From Paraferrimonas haliotis (lineage in GTDB: Bacteria > Pseudomonadota > Gammaproteobacteria > Enterobacterales > Shewanellaceae): DNA of 64,000 nucleotides. The notes beneath the pieces are model-generated. The model ran no database searches. It saw only the letters and a list, made by a program, of their open reading frames with translations, and was not told the origin of the DNA. The stretch is taken from the NCBI RefSeq assembly GCF_002282895.1, contig NZ_NRRB01000003.1:434001-498000 (forward strand), written 5' to 3'. A program made the position numbers and the translations under genes. Each line of letters opens with the position of its first letter. Position 1 is the first letter of the stretch. Below, piece by piece: positions 27,583 through 37,412 of the stretch.

Positions 27583-28950
27583 TTACAGCGCTTCTAAGGC
27601 CTGATTTAAGTTGGTCACAGGAATGATCTCCATTCCTGAAATCGCTTTTTTAGGAACATTGGCTTTAGGAACAATGGCCCGCTTAAAACCGTGTTTAGCG
27701 GCTTCTATCAAGCGTTCTTGACCATTGCTTACCGGACGGATTTCCCCAGACAGTCCCACTTCCCCAAATGCCACTAAATCACTTTGCAGCACCTGATCAC
27801 GAAAACTCGAAACCATTGCCAGCAGCAAGGCTAAGTCAGCGCCGGTTTCAGCAACTCTGACACCGCCAACCACATTAGCAAACACATCTTGATCCGACAT
27901 CATTAGACCGCCATGACGATGCAATACCGCCAGTAGTAAATTCATGCGGTTTGAATCCAACCCCACCGCAACCCGTCGAGGGTTTGCCAAAGGCGAGTGA
28001 TCCACCAAGGCTTGCAGTTCCACCAATAATGGTCGAGTACCTTCCCACAGCACCATAACCACAGTACCAGCGGCTTGTTCAGTTGCTCGTGATAAAAAGA
28101 TTGCCGACGGGTTAGCCACTTCCTTAAGACCGGTTTCCGTCATCGCAAATACCCCCAGCTCATTGACAGCGCCAAAGCGGTTTTTATGACTGCGTAAGGT
28201 TCTAAAACGATTGTCTGCGTCTCCATCAAGTAGGATTGAACAATCAATGCAATGTTCCAAGACTTTAGGGCCTGCCAACGAGCCGTCTTTGGTAACATGG
28301 CCGACTAAGATTACGGCGATATTATTTTGCTTCGCAAATCGAGTTAAAAAGGCGGCAGATTCTCGAACTTGGGGAACGCTTCCCGGAGCGGATTGTATAT
28401 CCGCCATGTGCATTACTTGTATCGAGTCAATCACCATTAATTTGGGCCGCTCTTTAGTGGCAATATCGATAATACGCTCAACACTGGTTTCTGAAAGCAT
28501 TTTCAGTTTAGAGGTGGGCAGGTTCAGTCGGTGCGCGCGCATAGCAACTTGCTGCAAGGACTCCTCACCGGTCACATACAAAGCGCCCATGGTTTCCGCC
28601 AGTGTGCATAAGGTTTGCAGCAACAAAGTGGATTTGCCGGCCCCTGGACTTCCCCCTATCAAGATGGCGGAGCCTGGCACTATACCTCCGCCAAGCACTC
28701 GGTCCAGCTCACTAAAGCCAGAAGCGATTCGCGGTAACTCCGCCAAATCAATTTGATCTAAGGTTTTAACTTCGTTGTCGCCGCTGCCGGCATAGCCACC
28801 AAATTGCGCGCCTCTGCCCGGAGTGGAAACGCTACCAAGCCTTACCTCTGAAACCGTATTCCACTCTCCACAAGCGTTGCACTGTCCTTGCCAGCGCGGA
28901 AAATCTGCTCCACATTCGGTACAAACAAAAGCCGTTTGTTTTTTTGCCAT
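27583..28950 (-). CDS. radA: DNA repair ATPase RadA (Sms)
   Basis: 455 residues. The N-terminal C4 zinc finger is at C10, C13, C24 and C27. The Walker A motif GGSPGAGKST is at residues 99-108, the RadA-specific KNRFG motif follows, and a C-terminal Lon-protease-like domain ends in a VPKANVP-type segment. RadA is a branch-migration helicase acting with RecA in recombination. It is 16 bases downstream of serB, in the order seen in other Alteromonadales. Confidence 0.95.
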   Translation of the reverse strand: MAKKQTAFVCTECGADFPRWQGQCNACGEWNTVSEVRLGSVSTPGRGAQFGGYAGSGDNEVKTLDQIDLAELPRIASGFSELDRVLGGGIVPGSAILIGGSPGAGKSTLLLQTLCTLAETMGALYVTGEESLQQVAMRAHRLNLPTSKLKMLSETSVERIIDIATKERPKLMVIDSIQVMHMADIQSAPGSVPQVRESAAFLTRFAKQNNIAVILVGHVTKDGSLAGPKVLEHCIDCSILLDGDADNRFRTLRSHKNRFGAVNELGVFAMTETGLKEVANPSAIFLSRATEQAAGTVVMVLWEGTRPLLVELQALVDHSPLANPRRVAVGLDSNRMNLLLAVLHRHGGLMMSDQDVFANVVGGVRVAETGADLALLLAMVSSFRDQVLQSDLVAFGEVGLSGEIRPVSNGQERLIEAAKHGFKRAIVPKANVPKKAISGMEIIPVTNLNQALEAL

Positions 28951-28966
28951 GTTCTTATGTTGTCCT

Positions 28967-29926
28967 TTACGGTTCCAATATCAAGGCTAAGCTGTCTAAG
29001 CCAAGTTTATCGACACACGCATTAGCGGCGTTCTTTAACGCCGGCTTAGCATGGTAAGCAATTCCTAATGCCGCGTAGTTAATCATGTTAATGTCGTTGG
29101 CTCCGTCGCCAATCGCCACGGTTTGAGAAGCGGGGATGCCCCATTCATTGGCTAAAAATGCTAACCGCTGTGCCTTGTATTCACTGTCTACTATGGTGCC
29201 TGACACGGTGCCTATAATTTTTCCATCGGCGATATCTAACTGATTAGCCATGGCGTCATCTAAGCCAACCTGCTGCATTAACTGCTCAACGAACGGCATA
29301 AAACCTCCAGACACAACCGCTAATTTCCAGCCATGTAGCTGCAAACGCGCGACCATAGCCTCAATACCAGGCATCAGTGGTAATTGCTGGCACAATTGAG
29401 CGATAAAACCGGCATCGCTATTAGCCAATTTGGCCACCCGTGCTCGCAAGCTTTGCTCAAAATCAAGCTCACCGCGCATGGCGCTGGCGGTGACCTCTGC
29501 CACCGACGCTCCGACTCCAGCCAAGGCCGCCAATTCATCAATGCACTCAATCGTGATGGCGGTGGAGTCCATATCCATTAATAACAAACCCGGCTTACTC
29601 AAGCTCGGAAACGACCCATTCCAAGCCAGCAATTCCACCGCTAGCGTGCTTTGCGTAAACACGGTGCGATCCAATTGACAGTGCTGGTCAACCGCCACAA
29701 GACGCCAACCACAGCAATCTCCACATGGCGTTAACTCAGATAACATCCAGCTACCGGATAGCCCCTGCTCTAGCAAGCCTTGTAATTCCGCAGTAGTCAC
29801 TTTGCTGTGAGTTAATAGCCGCCAGTGAGGCGTTGTTAGGTCATCCGCTTCCGTATGGGTCAAGGAAAGGTTATCAGTGCTAAGAAAAGAGTACATAAGG
29901 GCGCTTGTGTCTCTGTTGTTTGTCAT
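28967..29926 (-). CDS. serB: Phosphoserine phosphatase
   Basis: 319 residues: an N-terminal ACT-like regulatory part and a C-terminal HAD phosphatase. The nucleophile is D118 in LLMDMDSTAITIECIDE, with D120 as acid/base. The later VSGGF segment and AIGDGANDINM complete the HAD motifs. It carries out the last step of serine biosynthesis. It is divergent from smp, a conserved arrangement in gammaproteobacteria. Confidence 0.95.
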   Translation of the reverse strand: MTNNRDTSALMYSFLSTDNLSLTHTEADDLTTPHWRLLTHSKVTTAELQGLLEQGLSGSWMLSELTPCGDCCGWRLVAVDQHCQLDRTVFTQSTLAVELLAWNGSFPSLSKPGLLLMDMDSTAITIECIDELAALAGVGASVAEVTASAMRGELDFEQSLRARVAKLANSDAGFIAQLCQQLPLMPGIEAMVARLQLHGWKLAVVSGGFMPFVEQLMQQVGLDDAMANQLDIADGKIIGTVSGTIVDSEYKAQRLAFLANEWGIPASQTVAIGDGANDINMINYAALGIAYHAKPALKNAANACVDKLGLDSLALILEP

Positions 29927-29982
29927 TATTTTTCTCTATTATAGGGATTGCTCGATTAAAAAACAGAGAATGAAGCAAGCCT

Positions 29983-30576
29983 GTGATATCAATTATTCAC
30001 CGAACCACGTTCCATAGAATTTTCCAGTTAGTCCTAGTGGGCCTTATGTGCATTGGGTTAACTAAATTGTGGCAACAAAGTGTGGCACAAGGTCATCAAT
30101 TGCTGAGCCAACAAGCTGAAGAAATGTCGCGACTTCACATTCAGCAAAATGCCCTATCTTTGTCGTCTGCGTTGGCGTTAGAAGACTATTTGCAAGTGGA
30201 GCTGCAAAGCCAAGCCATGATGCAAAGCCCTGGGGTTTTAGCCATCACCGTATTTAATAAAGCGGGAAAGCAAGTTGCTTTTGAGCATCGCTTTGATCTT
30301 CCGCAAATCTCTGATGAATATCAATTACAGCAACTGCTGCAACAACAGCTGGAACAACACGTCCCTTTTATTGAGCCGGTGCGCCACATCAATGATGGCG
30401 ATGTGGGTTATGTTCGCATGCGCATTGACGCAAACCATTACAGCCAGCACCTAAACGCCGCCTACCAGGCTCAAACTCGGTTAATACCCTATGCATTAGT
30501 CATCGCGGCCTTAATCGGGTTCGTGTTAGCGCGAATGCTGAGTTTCAAACGATTTAAAGCACAATTAAAGAACTAA
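29983..30576 (+). CDS. smp: Smp/YtjB family membrane protein
   Basis: 197 residues, start at GTG 29983 (the nearby ATG 29970 is in another frame and stops). Membrane segments lie at about 12-30 and 163-185, flanking a periplasmic domain of about 130 residues with Gln-rich stretches. The divergent placement next to serB and the topology match E. coli YtjB (SMP). Function is not known in detail. Confidence 0.8.
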   Translation: MISIIHRTTFHRIFQLVLVGLMCIGLTKLWQQSVAQGHQLLSQQAEEMSRLHIQQNALSLSSALALEDYLQVELQSQAMMQSPGVLAITVFNKAGKQVAFEHRFDLPQISDEYQLQQLLQQQLEQHVPFIEPVRHINDGDVGYVRMRIDANHYSQHLNAAYQAQTRLIPYALVIAALIGFVLARMLSFKRFKAQLKN

Positions 30577-30604
30577 AAAAGGCGACCGTTGGGTCGCCTT
30601 TTTT
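30575..30604. terminator. Bidirectional Rho-independent terminator between smp and deoD
   Basis: AAAAAAGGCGACC and its exact complement surround a 4-base loop, with A/T runs on both sides. It serves smp on + and deoD on -, whose stops are within 20 bases. Confidence 0.88.
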
Positions 30605-30619
30605 AACTGAGCTGCTGCG

Positions 30620-31330
30620 TTATAACTTAGTCACAGCGTCTAAGGTAATTTCTATCATGTCGTTAAAGGTATTCTGACGCTCTTCTGCGGTGGTTTCCTC
30701 ACCGGTACGAATGTGATCAGAAACAGTAACAACAGTCAGCGCATTAGCGCCGTATTCCGCAGCAACGCCGTACAAACCAGCGGCTTCCATTTCAACCCCA
30801 AGCACACCCATTTTTTCCATAACATCAAACATTTCAGGGTTTGGCGTATAGAACAAATCGGCGGAATACAGGTTACCAATGCGCACGGGCAGATTGCTCG
30901 CTTCTGCCGAGTCAGCTACCGCTCGCAATAAGCCGTAATCGGCAATTGCGGCAAAGTCGTGTCCATTAAAACGGGTACGGTTAACAATGGAGTCGGTACA
31001 GGCACCCATCCCAATTAATACATCGCGTACTTTCACATCTAAGCTCACTGCGCCGCAGCTTCCTACGCGAATCAAGTTTTTAACACCGTATTCGGTTATT
31101 AGCTCCTTAGCGTAGATAGAACAAGACGGGATCCCCATTCCAGAGCCCATAACCGATACTCGAACCCCTTTATAGGTACCGGTAAAGCCCAACATGTTGC
31201 GAACATCCGTTACTTGCTCAACATTCTCTAAGAAGGTTTCAGCAATGAACTTAGCGCGCAACGGGTCGCCTGGGAACAAAACGGTTTCAGCAAAAGCGCC
31301 ATCAACGGCGTTAATGTGTGGTGTTGCCAT
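30620..31330 (-). CDS. deoD: Purine-nucleoside phosphorylase
   Basis: 236 residues, the normal length of the hexameric bacterial enzyme. Seen are the phosphate-binding [13 protein letters not shown] segment, the [13 protein letters not shown] motif, the substrate-binding [15 protein letters not shown] segment and the catalytic Asp in VTVSDHI. It phosphorolyses purine (deoxy)nucleosides to a base and (deoxy)ribose-1-phosphate. It is the last gene of the deoC-deoA-deoB-deoD operon, 14 bases after deoB. Confidence 0.95.
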   Translation of the reverse strand: MATPHINAVDGAFAETVLFPGDPLRAKFIAETFLENVEQVTDVRNMLGFTGTYKGVRVSVMGSGMGIPSCSIYAKELITEYGVKNLIRVGSCGAVSLDVKVRDVLIGMGACTDSIVNRTRFNGHDFAAIADYGLLRAVADSAEASNLPVRIGNLYSADLFYTPNPEMFDVMEKMGVLGVEMEAAGLYGVAAEYGANALTVVTVSDHIRTGEETTAEERQNTFNDMIEITLDAVTKL

Positions 31331-31344
31331 AATATCTATTTCCT

Positions 31345-32562
31345 TTAATCAATAAATGCGGTGCCGTATTGCATCGGCTCCAAATCAAAATGTTTAGCGA
31401 TGGACTGTCCCATATCAGCAAAACTGTCGCGACGTCCTAGCGAGCCCGCTTTTAAACCGGCACCTGAGCAAATAACAGGCACGTGCTCACGAGTATGGTC
31501 GGTTCCCGGAAAGGTTGGATCGCAACCGTGATCCGCGGTAATAATCAGTAAATCGTCCTTACCAAGCAGCGCTAATATCTCCGGTAGACGGCTATCGAAG
31601 TACTCTAAAGCCGCCGCATAGCCTGCGACATCGCGGCGATGCCCGTAATGAGAGTCAAAGTCCACGAAATTAGTGAAGACAATGCTGCGATCGCCCGCTT
31701 GTTTAACTTGCTCTATGGTGGTGTCAACCAAGGCTTCTAAACCATTGGCTTTGACCGCTTTAGTAATGCCACAGTGAGCATAAATGTCAGATATTTTACC
31801 AACACTAATTACCTCTCCACCGGCGGCTTTAAGCTTATCCAACACCGTAGGTGCAGGAGGCTCAATGGCCAAATCTTTACGATTGCCAGTGCGCGCAAAG
31901 TCACTCTTATCATTACCGATAAAAGGTCGCGCAATGACCCGGCCAATGTTATAAGGCGCAAGCTCCTCTCGGGCAATAGCGCACAGCTCATACAGTCGCT
32001 CTAAACCAAAGGTTTGCTCATGGGCCGCTATCTGAAAAACTGAATCCGCGGACGTGTAAAAAATTGGCTGACCGGTTTTCATGTGCTCTTCACCGAGGGC
32101 TTCAAGAATCACGGTACCGGACGAGTGGCAGTTGCCTAAGAAGCCATCTAAGCCGGCTCTAGACAGTATTTTGTCGGTAAGCTCTTTGGGGAATGAGTTT
32201 TGCTTTTTCTCAAAGTAGCCCCATTCAAACAGCACCGGCACACCGGCCATTTCCCAGTGTCCGCTGGGGGTATCTTTACCAGAGCTCAACTCTTTTGCAT
32301 GGCCATAGGCGCCGCTTGGCTCTAGCTCTTCGCTAAAACCAGCAGGCCAACTACCTGTGCTTTCATAGGCTGCGTTCGCCAAGCCTAGCTTTGCTAAGTT
32401 AGGCAGCTTTAAAGCACCTTGGCGCTGCTGATTGGCTTGGTCGTCAAAACACGCTTTCGCGATGCTGCCAAAGGTATTGGCACCGCTATCGCCAAACGCA
32501 GCGGCATCATCCGTTGCGCCAATTCCAAAGGAGTCCATCATTAAGATGATTGTTCGTTTCAT
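31345..32562 (-). CDS. deoB: Phosphopentomutase
   Basis: 405 residues, alkaline-phosphatase superfamily with metal ligands at the N-terminus ([14 protein letters not shown]) and near the C-terminus ([22 protein letters not shown]). It interconverts pentose-1-phosphates and pentose-5-phosphates, feeding deoC. The catalytic Thr lies in the [12 protein letters not shown] segment. Spacing to deoA is 35 bases. Confidence 0.95.
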   Translation of the reverse strand: MKRTIILMMDSFGIGATDDAAAFGDSGANTFGSIAKACFDDQANQQRQGALKLPNLAKLGLANAAYESTGSWPAGFSEELEPSGAYGHAKELSSGKDTPSGHWEMAGVPVLFEWGYFEKKQNSFPKELTDKILSRAGLDGFLGNCHSSGTVILEALGEEHMKTGQPIFYTSADSVFQIAAHEQTFGLERLYELCAIAREELAPYNIGRVIARPFIGNDKSDFARTGNRKDLAIEPPAPTVLDKLKAAGGEVISVGKISDIYAHCGITKAVKANGLEALVDTTIEQVKQAGDRSIVFTNFVDFDSHYGHRRDVAGYAAALEYFDSRLPEILALLGKDDLLIITADHGCDPTFPGTDHTREHVPVICSGAGLKAGSLGRRDSFADMGQSIAKHFDLEPMQYGTAFID

Positions 32563-32597
32563 AGTGTTTACCTTAATCTCCTAATGTCTATCTTGCA

Positions 32598-33920
32598 TTA
32601 GCCTCGGATGGTATCCAAAACTTGCTGCTGTGCCGCGGGTGCATCCTCAACAATCTTAATAGCAGCGCGAATACGAGCTTGTGCCACATCAAAACTCTGT
32701 TCTGAGTTAGCGTGAATCACCGCCATAGGCGCCCCTTCCCATAAAACGTCGCCAATTCGGCAAAAATCACTGATGCCTACGCGATAGTCTAGCTTGTCTT
32801 TCGGGTGGCTACGACCGCCACCAAGGGCAACAACTGCCATCCCTAATGCTTTGGTGTCCATCGCTCCAACAATACCGAACTCGCTGGCCAATACCGGCCT
32901 GATAATAGGCGCTTCAGGTAAGTAACGATCGAGATTATCGATAAGATCGGCTGGGCCACCTAAGCCGTGAACCATTTTAGCGAAGTGCTCCGCTGCACGG
33001 CCTGATTCAATGCTCTCTTCAAGCATATCAATGGCCTGTGCGTCATCGTTGGCCAGTCCACCTAACTGCAAGAGCTCACTGCATAAAGCCATGGTCACTT
33101 CATCTAAGCGAGGGTTCCGATACTGATTGGTTAAGTAAGCCACCGCCTCTCGAACTTCCAAGGCATTACCAGCACAAGAAGCAAGCGGTTGATTCATGTC
33201 CGTGAGCAACGCTGAGGTGTTCGTGCCTGCACCATTAGCCACTGTTACAATAGACTCAGCAAGGTTAACCGATTCTTGATGAGTCGGCATAAACGCGCCA
33301 CTGCCCACTTTAACATCCATCACCAACGACTGCAGACCCGCCGCCAGTTTCTTAGAGAGAATGGAGCTGGTGATCAACGCAATAGAGTCGACCGTGGCGG
33401 TCACATCACGAATGGCGTACAAACGTTTATCTGCGGGCGCTAAGTCGGCGGTTTGGCCAATGATAGCCACCCCACAATCTTTAACCACTTGCTCAAAACG
33501 CTCGCTACTGGGTTCGGTTTGATAGCCAGGAATGGCATCGAATTTATCGAGCGTTCCACCGGTATGCCCCAAACCGCGCCCGCTAATCATGGGCACGAAA
33601 CCACCGCAAGCTGCAATCATTGGCCCCAGCATGAGACTGGTCACGTCGCCGACCCCGCCGGTACTGTGTTTATCCAGCACCGGGCCATCAAAGCCAAACG
33701 CGTCCCAGTTCATGGTGCGACCCGAGTCGCGCATGGCGCAGGTCAGCGCCACACGTTCGTCCATGGTCATGTCATTGAAATAGGTTGCCATAGCGAACGC
33801 CGCTATTTGCCCTTCCGTTAGAGTGTTATCGGCGATGCCATTAACGAAAAAACGTATTTCATCCGCCGATAACGGTTGCTTATTACGCTTTTTGGCAATG
33901 ATCTCTTGAGCCAATAACAT
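32598..33920 (-). CDS. deoA: Thymidine phosphorylase
   Basis: ATG 33920 ([14 protein letters not shown]) is used since it matches the family N-terminus; the open frame extends 13 codons further into deoC. 440 residues. The [10 protein letters not shown] phosphate-binding motif and the later [16 protein letters not shown] signature are intact. It converts thymidine and phosphate to thymine and deoxyribose-1-phosphate. The start is one base after the deoC stop, so translation is coupled. Confidence 0.95.
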   Translation of the reverse strand: MLLAQEIIAKKRNKQPLSADEIRFFVNGIADNTLTEGQIAAFAMATYFNDMTMDERVALTCAMRDSGRTMNWDAFGFDGPVLDKHSTGGVGDVTSLMLGPMIAACGGFVPMISGRGLGHTGGTLDKFDAIPGYQTEPSSERFEQVVKDCGVAIIGQTADLAPADKRLYAIRDVTATVDSIALITSSILSKKLAAGLQSLVMDVKVGSGAFMPTHQESVNLAESIVTVANGAGTNTSALLTDMNQPLASCAGNALEVREAVAYLTNQYRNPRLDEVTMALCSELLQLGGLANDDAQAIDMLEESIESGRAAEHFAKMVHGLGGPADLIDNLDRYLPEAPIIRPVLASEFGIVGAMDTKALGMAVVALGGGRSHPKDKLDYRVGISDFCRIGDVLWEGAPMAVIHANSEQSFDVAQARIRAAIKIVEDAPAAQQQVLDTIRG

Positions 33921-33921
33921 G

Positions 33922-34692
33922 TTAGTAGCCGCTAGTTGATGCTGGTGACTCACCTTCACCTAAGGTATGCAATAGGCTGGCAAGCAGGCTTGAAGCGCCA
34001 AAGCGGAAGTGGTTTTTATTAACCCAATCTTTGCCTAAAATAGACGCCGCTAAATCGAGATACTGTTTGGCTTGCTCAGCATCGCGCACCCCACCAGCAG
34101 GTTTAAATCCGAGTTTTGGATTTTTCTCGCTGATTACGGTCATCATGATTTCGGCCGCTTCAATGGTCGCGTTTACCGGTACTTTTCCGGTGGAGGTTTT
34201 AATGAAGTCGGCACCGGCATCGATGGCGATTTCTGAAGCTTGACGAATAAGCTCTGGGGTTTTTAATTCGCCAGTTTCAATAATGACTTTCAGCAACACA
34301 TCACCGCAAGCTTGCTTACAGGCTTTGACCAGTTCGAAACCCACCTCAGCATTACCCGCCATAAGCGCGCGATAAGGGAAAACCACATCCACTTCGTCAG
34401 CGCCATAAGCTACCGCTGCGCGAGTTTCAGCAACCGCAATGTCAATATCATCATTACCGTGGGGGAAATTAGTAACCGTCGCAATTTGTACCTTTTGGGC
34501 ACCCATGGCCGCTAGGGTTTTGCGAGCGATAGGAATAAAACGTGGATAAATACAGATCGCCGCTGTGTTACCTACGGCAGTCTTGGCTTTATGACACAAA
34601 TCGATGACTTTTTGGTCGGTATCGTCATCGTTTAAAGTGGTCAGATCCATCATCTGCAGGGCGTCTAGCGCCGCTTGCTTAAGTTCAGTCAT
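33922..34692 (-). CDS. deoC: Deoxyribose-phosphate aldolase
   Basis: 256 residues. The Schiff-base Lys is in [16 protein letters not shown], with the second catalytic Lys in the [12 protein letters not shown] segment and the conserved Asp in [12 protein letters not shown]. It cleaves deoxyribose-5-phosphate to acetaldehyde and glyceraldehyde-3-phosphate. First gene of the deo operon; GGAGAACACA precedes the ATG. The upstream gap holds an imperfect CRP-like palindrome. Confidence 0.95.
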   Translation of the reverse strand: MTELKQAALDALQMMDLTTLNDDDTDQKVIDLCHKAKTAVGNTAAICIYPRFIPIARKTLAAMGAQKVQIATVTNFPHGNDDIDIAVAETRAAVAYGADEVDVVFPYRALMAGNAEVGFELVKACKQACGDVLLKVIIETGELKTPELIRQASEIAIDAGADFIKTSTGKVPVNATIEAAEIMMTVISEKNPKLGFKPAGGVRDAEQAKQYLDLAASILGKDWVNKNHFRFGASSLLASLLHTLGEGESPASTSGY

Positions 34693-34922
34693 TGTGTTCT
34701 CCGGCTGACTTTAAAGAAAAATACGCACAGCAAAAAGGATAGCCTATTTATAAAGACCATCCGCTCACATTGGGACTTGATTCCGTGAAGACTGGAAAAG
34801 AAGGGACACGACCCTGATCCTTTCGCGAAAATTCCATTTTACCGCTAATCGGTTTGACCTCGAAGGCCAAGCCGCATGATAGCAAGACGCTAATAATTTT
34901 AACAGGTTAAAATAAAACCTAT

Positions 34923-34939
34923 GTGTGATTTTGCGTCAC
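34923..34939. promoter_or_regulatory. Imperfect CRP-like palindrome upstream of deoC
   Basis: TGTGA and TCACA arms separated by seven bases; the CRP consensus has six. It lies about 231 bases upstream of deoC. deo operons elsewhere are CRP/CytR controlled, but the spacing makes this only a weak candidate. The rest of the 34693-35069 gap holds no gene that I can see, only this element and the nupC terminator. Confidence 0.3.
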
Positions 34940-34999
34940 AGCCGTATCTCTGTCGTATCGTTAATCAAGAAACGCTGGCGATAAAAGTTGCCCAATAAA

Positions 35000-35027
35000 A
35001 AAGGCAAAGCGAATGCGCTTTGCCTTT
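35000..35027 (-). terminator. Rho-independent terminator after nupC
   Basis: 12-bp perfect stem (AAAGGCAAAGCG with its complement) and a 4-base loop; on the - strand a run of T follows. It lies 42 bases after the nupC stop. Confidence 0.88.
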
Positions 35028-35069
35028 AACGAACGACAGACTTAACAGCGGTTAGTTAATGCCTGTTGA

Positions 35070-36320
35070 TTACGCCGCCAACGATAGGAACAGGCCGGCG
35101 ATGGTAGCACTCATTAAGTTAGCCAGTGAGCCCGCAATGACCGCTCGAATACCAAAGCGAGCTAAATCATGACGGCGACTCGGCGCCATTTGTCCCAGAC
35201 CACCCAGTAGAATGGCGATTGAAGACAAGTTAGCGAATCCACACAAGGCGAAAGAAATAATGGCTTTGGTGTGCTCAGTCATCACTTGCCCAGTTGCCTC
35301 AACAATCGCGCCATCAAGGTACATTTTGAAGTTTGAGTAGGCCACGAATTCGTTAACAATGATTTTCTGGCCAATAAAGGAGCCTGCAACCGTTGCTTCG
35401 TTCCACGGCACACCAATTAAGAATGCCAGTGGCGCGAATACGTAACCGAAAATCAGCTCTAAGGATAAGTTTTCATAGCCAAACCAAGCACCGATACCGC
35501 CTAACATGCCGTTGATTAGCGCTATCAAACCAATAAACGCCAGTAACATGGCTCCCACGTTTAATGCCAAATGCAAACCTGCAGAAGCACCGGTTGCGGC
35601 GGCATCCAAAATGTTTGCTGGCTTATCTTCTTCAACATCGTCGGTATCTAGAATCGTGGCTGGCTGTTCGGTTTCAGGCTGCATGATTTTAGCCATCAAT
35701 AATCCGCCAGGCGCCGCCATAAAGCTCGCCGCAATCAAGTACTCAAGCTTCACGCCTAAGCCCGCGTAACCTGCCAATACAGAGCCTGCTACCGAAGCTA
35801 AGCCCCCCACCATAATGGCGAACAGTTCTGACTGAGTCATGTTGGCAATATAAGGACGAACCACCATAGGCGCTTCTGTTTGCCCCACAAAAATGTTCGC
35901 AGTTGCGGATAGCGATTCGGTGCGACTTGTTCCCAAAGCACGTTGTAAACCACCACCAATGATCTTAATGATCCACTGCATCACGCCAATGTAATACAGC
36001 ACCGCAATCAAGCTAGAGAAAAAGATAATTACAGGTAACACATTAATGGCGAAGATAAATCCGACCTTAAATTGGGCCAAATCACCAAACAAGAAACCGA
36101 TACCATCATTAGCGTACGTAATGACCTTATAGACCGCCTGGGATACTGAATACAGCAGGTCTTTACCGAAAGGTACGTACAAAACAAAAGCACCTAAGGC
36201 CAACTGAATAGCAAAAGCACCACCGACCGTGCGCTTATTAATTGCTTTGCGATCGGACGACATTAATACGGCGATACCAAGCAGCACAGCCATGCCAACA
36301 ATACTCATGATGATAGTCAT
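35070..36320 (-). CDS. nupC: Concentrative nucleoside transporter (NupC family)
   Basis: The start at ATG 36320 (MTIIMSIVGMAVLL) is preferred: an AAAGG lies upstream and the protein then begins with a membrane segment as in NupC. 416 residues with about ten hydrophobic segments and the family motif GQTEAPMVVRPYIANMTQSELFAIM. It imports nucleosides with protons or Na+ across the inner membrane, supplying the adjacent deo enzymes. It is on the same strand as the deo operon but is separated from it by its own terminator. Confidence 0.92.
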   Translation of the reverse strand: MTIIMSIVGMAVLLGIAVLMSSDRKAINKRTVGGAFAIQLALGAFVLYVPFGKDLLYSVSQAVYKVITYANDGIGFLFGDLAQFKVGFIFAINVLPVIIFFSSLIAVLYYIGVMQWIIKIIGGGLQRALGTSRTESLSATANIFVGQTEAPMVVRPYIANMTQSELFAIMVGGLASVAGSVLAGYAGLGVKLEYLIAASFMAAPGGLLMAKIMQPETEQPATILDTDDVEEDKPANILDAAATGASAGLHLALNVGAMLLAFIGLIALINGMLGGIGAWFGYENLSLELIFGYVFAPLAFLIGVPWNEATVAGSFIGQKIIVNEFVAYSNFKMYLDGAIVEATGQVMTEHTKAIISFALCGFANLSSIAILLGGLGQMAPSRRHDLARFGIRAVIAGSLANLMSATIAGLFLSLAA

Positions 36321-36440
36321 GCATTTAACCTTTTTAAATTTAACCCGCAGCACGCGACCGCGTATTTACAAAATTGCGATGGATTATACCCAACCAAATG
36401 TTAAAAAACTGAGCAGATTGTCAATTTGGCTACAAGATCA

Positions 36441-37253
36441 CTAAATTAGTCGGGCAAATAACAGTTCAGCGTTACAATTACTCTGTTTAATAACATCCGT
36501 TATAGGGCATTGTTTAAGGTCAGCGACACGCTGTGCCACGGCCCATTGAGCTTTATACCAAGGAATGTTCAACTCGCCTTTTACGGCTCGCGGCTCATCG
36601 GTTTCCAACACAAGCCTTGATAGCGGTATATCTTGCACCACCCGCTCAAGCTTATTATTTCCCGAGCGTAACAGCATAGTGCCAATTCCAAGATAAGACT
36701 GTGTTGATAATGATAGATATTGTTCCGCCAACTGCAGCGAACCGTAGAAGCCGTGAATCACCCAAGGTACCGACAAGGATTTAAGTTGAGACTGAAGTTG
36801 TGCATGGGCTTTCACACAATGAAGCACCACCGCTAAACGGCTCTCTTGTGCGGCTAGTAGTTGCTGCTCTAACACAGGTAACTGTTCAGAAAGAGCGATC
36901 TTGCGGGTGCCATCAAGCCCACATTCGCCCACGGCACGGCACAGCTTGTCTTGACTGTGTTCGTCGAGCCAGTGTCTAAACGCCAGCATCTGAGACTGGC
37001 GCTTTTTAGGAGCAACATCTAACCACCATGGGTGAAGGCCAACGCTGTAACAGCAATTTAGCCTAGCCGCTAACGCAGCAGCAATTGGCCATTGCTCGGG
37101 CGCAACCCCAGGAATTAACAGCATAGAAGACGAGTGATCATGCTGAGCACTGTGGTAATCGCAGCGCTCGCGATAGGCCGCCACCGCTGCGTCCAAATTG
37201 ACTGGAGAGTTTGCTAGAAAATCAAGATGACAGTGACTATCAAACACGGTCAC
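36441..37253 (-). CDS. TatD-family metal-dependent hydrolase (YjjV-like)
   Basis: 270 residues, start at GTG 37253. The metal-binding motif FDSHCHLDF is at the N-terminus, with later Glu (VGECGLDG), His (VLHCVKAH, VIHGF) and Asp (ETDEPRAVKG) ligands. The family includes 3'-5' DNA exonucleases. The location near deo and nucleoside genes matches the E. coli yjjV neighbourhood. Its start overlaps the end of the small DUF5363-like gene by 14 bases. Confidence 0.85.
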   Translation of the reverse strand: MTVFDSHCHLDFLANSPVNLDAAVAAYRERCDYHSAQHDHSSSMLLIPGVAPEQWPIAAALAARLNCCYSVGLHPWWLDVAPKKRQSQMLAFRHWLDEHSQDKLCRAVGECGLDGTRKIALSEQLPVLEQQLLAAQESRLAVVLHCVKAHAQLQSQLKSLSVPWVIHGFYGSLQLAEQYLSLSTQSYLGIGTMLLRSGNNKLERVVQDIPLSRLVLETDEPRAVKGELNIPWYKAQWAVAQRVADLKQCPITDVIKQSNCNAELLFARLI

Positions 37254-37389
37254 TCGTCGACTTATCAGAGCGACGCTTTAGCGGTGGATCTTGTAAGTTA
37301 GGCATGCAGCAACGTTTCGCCTCTCGCGTTAATCCCATATTGTCACACCAGCGAATGTAGGCTCGCCATGCTTTCTTGATTGGATTCAT
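37240..37389 (-). CDS. Small DUF5363-like protein (49 residues)
   Basis: A short frame with a strong GAGGAG site eight bases before ATG 37389. The product is basic and has the signature AWRAYIRWCDNMGLTREAKRCC, seen in short proteins of Vibrio and Shewanella annotated DUF5363. It overlaps the tatD-like gene and follows prfC by 23 bases, so the three are probably cotranscribed. Function unknown. Confidence 0.72.
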   Translation of the reverse strand: MNPIKKAWRAYIRWCDNMGLTREAKRCCMPNLQDPPLKRRSDKSTSDRV

Positions 37390-37412
37390 TGCTGCTCCTC
37401 TAGTGAGCTTGG

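Noticed and set aside
34923..34939. CRP site upstream of deoC as a firm call
   Set aside because: The arms TGTGA/TCACA are seven bases apart, not six, and the site is 231 bases from the start; kept only as a weak candidate.
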